Shown here: positions 57,586 through 64,000 of the stretch, in pieces
How positions within the stretch are numbered: the first letter of the stretch is position 1
Layout: the number at the start of each line of letters is the position of its first letter
Assembly: GCF_016862555.1 (NCBI RefSeq)
Contig: NZ_BONE01000003.1
Coordinates: forward strand, 1 to 64,000
DNA from: Asanoa siamensis
GTDB taxonomy: Bacteria > Actinomycetota > Actinomycetes > Mycobacteriales > Micromonosporaceae
Direction of reading: 5' to 3'
DNA length: 64,000 nt
Position numbers and translations under genes: made by a program
The notes under the pieces: generated by a model
Databases searched by the model: none
What the model saw: the letters and a program-made list of their open reading frames with translations, nothing else
What the model was told of the DNA's origin: nothing

Positions 57586-57686
57586 CTGTCACACCGCTGG
57601 CATATCCTTCGATGCGCCAGCCGGCGATACGGGGCGCCCGGCGGCGATTTCCCCTCCCCCCGTGACACCTCCGGTGAGGACGTTCC

Positions 57687-59732
57687 ATGGCACATCGCGC
57701 ACTACGCCGCGCGACGATGCTGGCTGCCGTGCTCCTGACGGCAACAGCTTTCGCGGCACCGGCCCACGCGGCCGACGACACCGGCACGATCGCGGGTCGG
57801 TTGACCAGCAGCACCGGCGCGGCGGTCGCGAACGCTGGCGTCGAGGTCTACAACGAGGAAACCAACTACAACGGCTACACCTCGACCGGCGACGACGGTT
57901 CCTACACGCTCGCCAACCTGGCGCCGGGCGACTACTCCGTGGCGTTCAACGCCGAAGGGCACCCGCGACAGTACTTCGACAACAAGTTCGACCTCTGGGA
58001 AGCCGACCTGGTGACCGTCGCCGCCGGCGGCACCACCACCGTCGACGAGGATCTGGCAGCCACCGGCACGCTGACCGGCCGCCTGCTGCGTGCCGACGGC
58101 AGCCCGCTGGCCTTCGAGCCGGTCGTCGCCGAGGCGGAGGACGGCACCGAGAGCAACGCGCTGACCGACGGCGACGGGGCCTTCTCGCTCGCGGTGCTGC
58201 CGGGCAACCACCGCGTCGGGTTCAGCCCGATCGAGGGCTCGGAGCAGCGTCAATGGGTCCCGGGCAGCATCGACCGTGCCGGCGCCCGCCTCTTCACCGT
58301 CGTCGGCGACCAGACCGTCGAGGTGACCGATACCGCGCTGGCGACCGGCAGCGTGACCGGCCGGGTCACGACACCGGCCGGCGAACCGGCGACCAACATG
58401 CGGGTCGCGCTCGACACCGCCACCGGCGACTACACCTGGCTGAGCGCGCGCACCGGCGCCAACGGCCAATACACGATCGCCCCCGCCCTGATCGGCAGCT
58501 ACGTCGTGAGCTTCACCGACAACGAGTTCAGCGCGACTCAATATCACCGACGCACCCTGCGCGCCGACCAAGCCGATCCCGTCGCGGTCACCGCGGGTGC
58601 GGCCACCCGCGTCAACGAGCGCCTGCTCGACACCGGTGGGCTCCGGGTCACCGCGGTCGACGCGGTGACCGGTGCGCCGGTCCTGCGGTTCTGTGTCGAT
58701 CGCTGCACCACGACCGGCACGATCGAGCTGACCGGCCTGACCGCGGACAGCCACGAGTTCGCCGCCAACACGCCGGGCGGCACCCACTTCTCCCGCGCAT
58801 TCACCGCCACGGTCCGGGAGGGCCGGACCACCGAGGTCACGCTGCGGCTCAAGCCCGCCGCGCAGATCACGACCACCGTGGTCGACGCGGCGACGAGCCG
58901 GCCCCTGGCCAACGTCTGCGTGATCGCCTACAAGGCGAAGCAGGTGCGGCTCTGGGACGGCTTCAACGTCTGTTCCAACTCGCAGGGCAAGATCACCATC
59001 GGTGAGCTGACCAACGGCAACTACCGGCTGTTCGCGGCGCCGCAGTCCACGACCTATGGCCGTCAGTGGGTGGGCGCGACCGGCGGCACCGGCGACGAGC
59101 GGCAGGCCGCGGTCGTCCCGGCCACGCTGGGCGCCGTCGCCACCGCGCCGCAGATCCGGATCGACCCCGCCGGGGCGATCGCCGGCACCGTCACCGATGC
59201 CGAGACCGGCGCGCCGATCGAGGGCGCGCGGGTGGCGCTGTTCACGCAGAGCCCTGGCCTCGGGGCATCCGAGGTCGAGACCGACGCGCAGGGTCACTAC
59301 CAGGTCGACGGTCTGGGCCCGTACCCGTGGCCGTTGAAGTTCTCCTCCTTCGGCAGCGCACTCGCCTGGACGGGCGGCGCCGCCAGTCGCTACACGGCGA
59401 CCCCCACCGTGGTCACCGCCGGCAGCACGGCGACGGCCGACATCGCTCTGCGGGACGGCGTCCTGGTCACCGGCACGATCCGGCTGAGTGACGGCGGCGC
59501 TGTCGATGGCGGTTTCGTCGACGTGCGCACCGCCGATTCGGGCGACTTCGCGGGCTCGAACTGGCCGGAGAACGGCCAGTTCTCGATCCGCGTGCTGCCC
59601 GGCCAACGGATCTACTTCTCCTACAGCGTCTACGCGGGCGACCGCGAATATCGGGTCGAGCGGGTGCCGGGTGACCCTGTGCGCGTGCCGGCCGGGGGTC
59701 TGACCACGGAAATCGTGGTGCTGACCGCCTGA
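57687..59732 (+). CDS. Secreted protein with multiple carboxypeptidase-regulatory-like repeats
   Basis: A 681-residue exported protein: signal peptide (MAHRALRRATMLAAVLLTAT, cleaved after AHA near residue 29), then at least five Ig-like repeats of the CarboxypepD_reg/CNA-B type, each with the pattern G-x-(I/V)-x-G-(R/T)-(L/V)-(T/ x)-(D/S) and G-x-Y-x(4)-L-x-P-G-x-Y (for example GTIAGRLTSS, GSYTLANLAPGDYSVAF, GSVTGRVTTPAG, GAIAGTVTDAETG). These act as adhesive or structural folds. No anchor signal is visible at the C-terminus, so it is probably released. ATG 57687. LytTR system upstream. Confidence 0.9.
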   Translation: MAHRALRRATMLAAVLLTATAFAAPAHAADDTGTIAGRLTSSTGAAVANAGVEVYNEETNYNGYTSTGDDGSYTLANLAPGDYSVAFNAEGHPRQYFDNKFDLWEADLVTVAAGGTTTVDEDLAATGTLTGRLLRADGSPLAFEPVVAEAEDGTESNALTDGDGAFSLAVLPGNHRVGFSPIEGSEQRQWVPGSIDRAGARLFTVVGDQTVEVTDTALATGSVTGRVTTPAGEPATNMRVALDTATGDYTWLSARTGANGQYTIAPALIGSYVVSFTDNEFSATQYHRRTLRADQADPVAVTAGAATRVNERLLDTGGLRVTAVDAVTGAPVLRFCVDRCTTTGTIELTGLTADSHEFAANTPGGTHFSRAFTATVREGRTTEVTLRLKPAAQITTTVVDAATSRPLANVCVIAYKAKQVRLWDGFNVCSNSQGKITIGELTNGNYRLFAAPQSTTYGRQWVGATGGTGDERQAAVVPATLGAVATAPQIRIDPAGAIAGTVTDAETGAPIEGARVALFTQSPGLGASEVETDAQGHYQVDGLGPYPWPLKFSSFGSALAWTGGAASRYTATPTVVTAGSTATADIALRDGVLVTGTIRLSDGGAVDGGFVDVRTADSGDFAGSNWPENGQFSIRVLPGQRIYFSYSVYAGDREYRVERVPGDPVRVPAGGLTTEIVVLTA

Positions 59733-59782
59733 TCTGCACAGATCGTTCACATCGCCGGACCGGGATCCGCACAGGCGCTCAC

Positions 59783-59788
59783 TACAGT
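59783..59788 (+). promoter_or_regulatory. -10 box TACAGT, leaderless start of OmpR regulator
   Basis: TACAGT ends 7 nt before ATG 59796. Confidence 0.5.
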
Positions 59789-59795
59789 CGCCGAC

Positions 59796-60473
59796 ATGAG
59801 AGAGCGCCGGATCCTGGTGGTGGAGGACGAGCGGACCATCGCCGACTCGATCGCCGTGCGGCTGCGTGCCGAGGGCTTCATGGTGAGTCTGGCCGGCGAT
59901 GGTCCGTCGGCGGTCGAGACGGCCCGGCGCGAACCGCCCGACCTCGTCGTGCTCGACGTGATGCTGCCCGGGTTCGACGGCCTCGAGGTGTGCCGGCGGA
60001 TCCAGGCCGACCGGCCCGTCCCGGTGCTGATGCTCACCGCCCGCGACGACGAGAACGACATGCTCGTGGGGCTCGCGGTCGGCGCCGACGACTACATCAC
60101 CAAGCCGTTCTCGATGCGTGAGCTGGCCGCCCGGGTGCACGCGCTGCTGCGCCGCGTCGAGCGGGCCCAGTCCGTCGGCCCGACCACGATCCGGCTCGGC
60201 GACCTGGAGATCAACCAGGCCGAACGCCGGGTCAGCCGCGCGGGCGCCGAGGCGCACCTGACCCCGACCGAGTTCGACCTGCTGGTGCACCTCGCCGGCC
60301 GGCCGCGCACGGTGCTGCCCCGTGAGCGGCTGCTGGCCGAGGTCTGGGGCTGGGGCGACGGCGCCGGCACCCGCACGGTCGACAGCCACGTCAAGGCGCT
60401 GCGCCGCAAGCTGGGCGCCGACCTGATCCGCACGGTGCACGGGGTCGGCTACGCCCTCGAGGTGAAACTGTGA
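59796..60473 (+). CDS. OmpR/PhoB-family response regulator
   Basis: A 225-residue regulator: receiver ILVVEDERTIADSI, phospho-Asp in LVVLDVMLPGFDGLEV, Lys in YITKPFSMRELAAR; winged helix LTPTEFDLLVHLAGRPRTVL and TVDSHVKALRRKLG. Phosphorylated by the kinase encoded next (4-nt GTGA overlap). Targets unknown; the translationally coupled DUF4173 gene two genes down suggests an envelope role. Confidence 0.95.
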   Translation: MRERRILVVEDERTIADSIAVRLRAEGFMVSLAGDGPSAVETARREPPDLVVLDVMLPGFDGLEVCRRIQADRPVPVLMLTARDDENDMLVGLAVGADDYITKPFSMRELAARVHALLRRVERAQSVGPTTIRLGDLEINQAERRVSRAGAEAHLTPTEFDLLVHLAGRPRTVLPRERLLAEVWGWGDGAGTRTVDSHVKALRRKLGADLIRTVHGVGYALEVKL

Positions 60474-61522
60474 AAGACCTGCTCAATCGCGGCCTTGACC
60501 TGCTGCCCCGGCCGCTCGATCCGGTCCGGTCGATCAAGCTCAAGCTGGCCCTCCTACTGGTCGCGTCGGCCGCCGCGGGCCTCGCCTACTTCTGGTATGC
60601 GTTGGGTCGAATCCCGTACATCACCTCCGCGACGGCGCTGCTCGTCGGCCTGCTCACGTCGCAGGTCCTGGCGCACGGCATGACGTCACCGCTGCGCGAC
60701 ATGACGGCGGCGGTCCGGGCGATGCGCCGCGGCGACTACACCCGTCGGGTCCGCGCCACCTCCCGCGACGAGGTCGGCGAGCTGGCGGACGCGTTCAACC
60801 AGATGGCCGCCGACCTGGCCGCCGCCGACAGACAACGCCGCGAGCTGATCGCGAACGTCTCGCACGAACTGCGTACGCCGATCACCGCGTTGCAGGGTGT
60901 CCTGGAGAACATCGTCGACGGCGTAGCGGAGCCGGAACCGGCCACCCTCCGCACGGCGCTGCACCAGACGGAGCGGCTGACGCGCCTGGTAGCCGAGCTG
61001 CTCGACCTGTCCCGGTTGGACGCGGGCGTCCAGCCGATGCACCCGGTCCGCTTCGACGTCGCCGACTTCCTGGACGAGGTGGCCGACGAGGCCGCGGTCA
61101 CGGCGATCGGCGCGGGCCACGACATCAAGCTGACGGTGACCCCACCGCCGAGCCCGGTCACGTTGCACGCGGACCCGGCCCGCCTGCACCAGGTGCTGGC
61201 CAACCTGCTCGACAACGCGGCCCGCCACAGCCCACCCGGCGGCACCGTCTCGGTAGCCGGCCGCCTCGACGACGACCGCGTCGTGATCGAGGTGGGCGAC
61301 GAGGGCCCCGGCATCCCCCCGAGCCAACGCGAGACGGTCTTCGACCGCTTCACCCGCGGCGACCGCGCCGCGGGCGGCGGCACGGGTCTGGGCCTGGCGA
61401 TAGCCCAATGGGTGGTCCAACTACACGGCGGCACGATCCACGTCGTCGACCCACCGGCGGGCAAGGGCTGCCTGGTCCGCGTATCCCTACCCCGACTCAC
61501 ATCCCCGGCGGTGCCCGCATGA
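60470..61522 (+). CDS. Sensor histidine kinase, HAMP-HisKA type
   Basis: A 350-residue kinase with two membrane helices (KLALLLVASAAAGLAYFWYA, ITSATALLVGLLTSQVLA) and almost no extracytoplasmic loop between them, HAMP (MTSPLRDMTAAVRAMRRGDY), HisKA with ANVSHELRTPITALQGVLE, and ATPase motifs NLLDNAARHSPPGG, VGDEGPGIP, GGGTGLGLAIAQWVV. The absence of an outer sensor means it likely senses membrane or cytoplasmic state. Overlaps the regulator (GTGA) and the next gene (ATGA). Confidence 0.95.
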   Translation: MKDLLNRGLDLLPRPLDPVRSIKLKLALLLVASAAAGLAYFWYALGRIPYITSATALLVGLLTSQVLAHGMTSPLRDMTAAVRAMRRGDYTRRVRATSRDEVGELADAFNQMAADLAAADRQRRELIANVSHELRTPITALQGVLENIVDGVAEPEPATLRTALHQTERLTRLVAELLDLSRLDAGVQPMHPVRFDVADFLDEVADEAAVTAIGAGHDIKLTVTPPPSPVTLHADPARLHQVLANLLDNAARHSPPGGTVSVAGRLDDDRVVIEVGDEGPGIPPSQRETVFDRFTRGDRAAGGGTGLGLAIAQWVVQLHGGTIHVVDPPAGKGCLVRVSLPRLTSPAVPA

Positions 61523-63153
61523 CAACCCCGAACCCGAACCCAGGCGCGCCCGCTCCCCGAGAGGGCGAGGCGTCCGCTCAGGGTGCGACGCCGGGCCCGG
61601 CGGTGAGGCCGGCCGCGGCTGCGAGCGCCTCCGCGAGTTCGACCTCGGGAGCGGGCCCGATCGTGGCTCCGGCCGCCGCTACCTCAGGCGCCGGCCGCCC
61701 GGCCGGCCCGCCTCAGCCGCCGCAGTGGTCGTGGGCCGGGCCGAATCGGGTGCCGAGGGCGTCGGTTCTGCTCGCGCTCGCCATCGCCGCCGCCGTCACC
61801 GCTGCCGCGCTGCCGATCGAGCGGGCCGGTGTCGGATGGCTCATCGGGGGTGCTGCAAGCATTGTTGCCCTGGCAGTCACAAAAACCAGGGCTTCCTGGC
61901 GGCAGGCCGCCTGGGCGCTGGCCACCATCGCCCTCCTCGGGGTCGGCACCGTCCGCGCCGCCGACTGGCTCTTCGTGCTCTGTGTGTTGGCCGCCGTCGT
62001 CACCGGTGCGTTCAGCCTCGGTGATCCGCGCGAGGTCCGCGCGATGCTGGCCGCCCTCGTCCTGCCACCGGCCGCCGCCCTGCGCGCCCTGCCGTGGGTG
62101 CGGGCCGGGCTGCGCGCCAGGTTCGCCGGTCGCCCCGGCCTGCCCACCCGCGTGCTCGCCGTCACCGCCGTATCGGTCAGCCTGCTGCTCGTCTTCGGCG
62201 CCCTGTTCTCCTCCGCCGACGCCGCCTTCGCCGACCTCGTCGACCGGTTCGTCCCCGTCGTCGACGACGGCGCGATCGCCCGCGTGCTCGTGCTCTTCCC
62301 GATCCTCTTCGCCACCCTCGCCGGCGCGGCGTTCATCCTGATCGCCCCGCCCACCGTCGAGCGGCCGACGGAGACCACCGCACGGTTCGCCTTCCGCCGC
62401 CTCGACTGGGCCATCCCGGTCGCCCTGCTCGACCTGCTCTTCCTCGCCTTCGTCGCGGTGCAGGCCACCGTCCTGTTCGGCGGCAGCCGGCACGTCCTCG
62501 ACCCCGGCGGTCCCACCTTCGCCGACTACGCCCGCGGCGGCTTCTGGCAGCTGCTCGCCGTCACCGCACTGACCCTGGTCGTGCTGGCGGTCGCCGGGCG
62601 GTGGGCACCGAAGGCCGGCCGCGCCGATCGCGCCACGATCCGGCTCCTGCTCGGCGCCCTGGCCGTGCTCGCGCTCGTCGTCGTGGCGAGCGCGACCCAC
62701 CGGATGAACGTCTACGAGCAGGCGTACGGCTACACCCGCCTGCGCGTCTTCGTCACGGCCGTCGAACTCGGCCTCGGCGCGCTCTTCGTCGCCGTGCTCG
62801 TCGCCGGCCTCAAGCTGCGCGGCGCCTGGCTGCCCCGGGCGGCCCTCGCGATCGCCACCGGCGGCCTGCTCGCGCTCGCGATCCTCAACCCCGACCGGTT
62901 CATCGCCGACCGCAACGTCGACCGGTACGAGAGCACGGGCCGGATCGACCTCTCCTACCTCAGCACGCTCTCCGCCGACGCCGTACCCGCGCTCGACCGT
63001 CTCACCGGCGACGACCGCGCGTGCGCCCTGTGGCGCATCGCCCGCAAGCTCGACGCCGCCCCCGACGACTGGCGGTCCGCCAACACCGCCCGCCACGAGG
63101 CCCGTACGCTGCTCGCGCGCGACCCGGCCGGCGACTGCGCGGTGATCAGATGA
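61519..63153 (+). CDS. DUF4153/DUF4173 family membrane protein
   Basis: A 544-residue protein: a Pro/Ala/Ser-rich N-terminus of 70 residues, then about ten membrane helices (ASVLLALAIAAAVTAAALP, SVSLLLVFGALFSSADAAFA and more) with the family phrase LFSSADAAFADL, and DYARGGFWQLLAVTALTLVV, ending with a soluble tail. DUF4153 family proteins are uncharacterised. It is translationally coupled (ATGA) to the kinase, so it probably acts in the same signalling path. Confidence 0.9.
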   Translation: MTTPNPNPGAPAPREGEASAQGATPGPAVRPAAAASASASSTSGAGPIVAPAAATSGAGRPAGPPQPPQWSWAGPNRVPRASVLLALAIAAAVTAAALPIERAGVGWLIGGAASIVALAVTKTRASWRQAAWALATIALLGVGTVRAADWLFVLCVLAAVVTGAFSLGDPREVRAMLAALVLPPAAALRALPWVRAGLRARFAGRPGLPTRVLAVTAVSVSLLLVFGALFSSADAAFADLVDRFVPVVDDGAIARVLVLFPILFATLAGAAFILIAPPTVERPTETTARFAFRRLDWAIPVALLDLLFLAFVAVQATVLFGGSRHVLDPGGPTFADYARGGFWQLLAVTALTLVVLAVAGRWAPKAGRADRATIRLLLGALAVLALVVVASATHRMNVYEQAYGYTRLRVFVTAVELGLGALFVAVLVAGLKLRGAWLPRAALAIATGGLLALAILNPDRFIADRNVDRYESTGRIDLSYLSTLSADAVPALDRLTGDDRACALWRIARKLDAAPDDWRSANTARHEARTLLARDPAGDCAVIR

Positions 63154-63196
63154 GTCCCCACTACCGCGACCGGGTGTGATCGGGGACACTGCCGGC

Positions 63197-63571
63197 ATGA
63201 CGCATGGGCGGCGCACGCGCGTGGTGCTGGCCGACGTGCACCCCATGACGCACGATCCCGACCGCACCCGCGTCGAGCTCGCCGAGCAGACCCAGGTGGG
63301 CCAGGCGCTCGTCCGCGGCCTGGTCCGCGCCCAGCTCGCCCTCGCGCTGCGGCTCTCGCTCGTCGTCGCGATCGGGCTGGGCGGGCTGCCGCTGCTGTTC
63401 GCCGTCGCCCCCGAGATCAGCACCGCCCGGCTGGCCGGCATCGACCTACCCTGGCTGCTGCTCGGGGTCGCCGCGTTCCCGTTCCTGGTCGTCGTCGGCT
63501 GGGCCTACGTGCGCCTCGCCGAGCGCAACGAGCAGGACTTCGTCGCGGTGGTCCGCCGCCCGGAGCGCTGA
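63197..63571 (+). CDS. DUF485 family membrane protein
   Basis: A 124-residue protein with two membrane helices and the DUF485 arrangement, RLSLVVAIGLGGLPLLFAV and LPWLLLGVAAFPFLVVVGW, ending AERNEQDFVAVV. DUF485 proteins (YjcH) precede ActP-type acetate symporters, as here. ATG 63197 is preferred; GTG 63176 would add seven residues. The symporter starts at the next base after its stop (TGAGTG). Confidence 0.9.
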   Translation: MTHGRRTRVVLADVHPMTHDPDRTRVELAEQTQVGQALVRGLVRAQLALALRLSLVVAIGLGGLPLLFAVAPEISTARLAGIDLPWLLLGVAAFPFLVVVGWAYVRLAERNEQDFVAVVRRPER

Positions 63572-64000
63572 GTGGGCAACCCGTACGTCGTCCCGGCCAT
63601 CGTCGTGGTCACGCTGGTCACGGTCGCGATCGGCTTCTACGGCCTCAAGCTGGCCCGCACCACGAGCGACTTCCTGGTCGCGTCCCGCAGCGTCAGCCCG
63701 ACCTGGAACGCGGCCGCGATCGGGGGCGAATACCTCTCCGCCGCGAGCTTCCTCGGCGTGGCCGGCCTGATCCTCAAGTACGGCGTCGACGTGCTCTGGT
63801 ACCCGGTCGGCTTCGCCGCCGGCTACCTGGCCCTGCTGCTCTTCGTGGCCGCCCCGCTGCGCCGGTCGGGCGCGTTCACCCTGCCCGACTTCTGCCAGCT
63901 CCGGCTCGGCTCGCGCGGGCTGCGCAAGCTCGCCACGGCCTTCGTGGTGTTCATCGGCTGGCTCTACCTGGTGCCGCAACTCCAGGGCGCCGGGCTGACG
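63572..64000 (+). CDS. Solute:sodium symporter, ActP-like (truncated by window edge)
   Basis: The first 143 codons of a sodium:solute symporter. GTG 63572 begins VGNPYVVPAIVVVTLVTVAI, then the SSS marks FYGLKLARTTSDFLVASRS and NAAAIGGEYLSAASFLGVAG, GLILKYGVDVLWYPVGF and FTLPDFCQLRLGSRGLRK. The DUF485 pair and these motifs fit acetate/cation symporters. The rest lies outside the window. Confidence 0.9.
   Translation, partial: MGNPYVVPAIVVVTLVTVAIGFYGLKLARTTSDFLVASRSVSPTWNAAAIGGEYLSAASFLGVAGLILKYGVDVLWYPVGFAAGYLALLLFVAAPLRRSGAFTLPDFCQLRLGSRGLRKLATAFVVFIGWLYLVPQLQGAGLT

Overview
The window is one contiguous stretch of very GC-rich chromosomal DNA from an actinomycete. High GC, frequent GTG/TTG starts, many start codons 6-9 nt behind a TANNNT hexamer with no Shine-Dalgarno, an iron box of the DtxR/IdeR kind, F420-type oxidoreductase families and an LPxTG-anchored protein all fit Actinobacteria. 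The gene content and dispersed intergenic repeats suggest Micromonosporaceae (Actinoplanes, Asanoa or Micromonospora relatives), but that is inference. There is no prophage, integrase, insertion sequence, CRISPR array or large biosynthetic cluster; it reads as ordinary arm or core chromosome with small accessory islands.

Layout. 0-6.2 kb: a 10-bp tandem repeat at the left edge, an autorepressed TetR gene overlapping a heterodimeric ABC exporter with one degenerate ATP site, a GNAT acetyltransferase, and a UPF0016 Mn2+ exporter behind a yybP-ykoY riboswitch. 6.2-12.2 kb: aldo/keto reductase divergent from an XRE regulator, an aquaporin-family gene whose first helix looks frame-scrambled, an LPxTG surface protein and an NADP-binding oxidoreductase. 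12.2-15.9 kb: a small accessory island of DUF488-DUF429-PARG genes facing a modification-dependent-type restriction endonuclease, next to tRNA-Arg(ACG) and tRNA-Ser(GCT). 16-24.5 kb: a disordered Ala/Pro/Lys-rich protein, CPBP protease, flavohemoprotein divergent from a flavin-split-barrel protein, a DUF4143 ATPase, a fusion of an XRE DNA-binding domain with a complete peptide deformylase, and an iron-box-controlled siderophore reductase. 24.5-33 kb: SDR/TetR pair, a decayed SDR plus 5'-truncated LysR gene, a polytopic membrane protein, methyltransferase, tRNA-Ser(TGA), quinone reductase with SoxR, and a family 2 glycosyltransferase.

33-47 kb: secreted SGNH hydrolase with ricin-type lectin, a two-component system whose putative operator recurs in front of a lipoprotein gene, thiolase, rhomboid protease, cyclophilin, CorA channel, a 38-bp x5 minisatellite, PLP aminotransferase, a degenerate phosphotransferase, CBS protein and an LLM oxidoreductase. 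47-56 kb: YczE-like membrane protein and MarR regulator transcribed divergently from a doubled TTGACATGTCAA operator, a Nudix hydrolase, a three-gene operon (nucleotidyltransferase, glycerol-1-phosphate-dehydrogenase-like enzyme, CDP-alcohol phosphatidyltransferase) that looks like an unusual lipid head-group pathway, glycosyltransferase, Fpg/Nei glycosylase and an exopolysaccharide-initiating sugar transferase. 56-64 kb: LytS/LytTR two-component pair, a large secreted repeat protein, a second OmpR-type two-component system translationally coupled to a DUF4173 membrane protein, and a DUF485/solute:sodium symporter pair cut by the right edge.

Two repeat families deserve attention: a roughly 55-nt element found three times, always just 3' of a gene and in the same orientation as that gene, and a GGAACGG-type inverted repeat found at two convergent gene ends, where it has been absorbed into the last codons of a glycosyltransferase. 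All calls are made by eye from sequence; no database search was possible.
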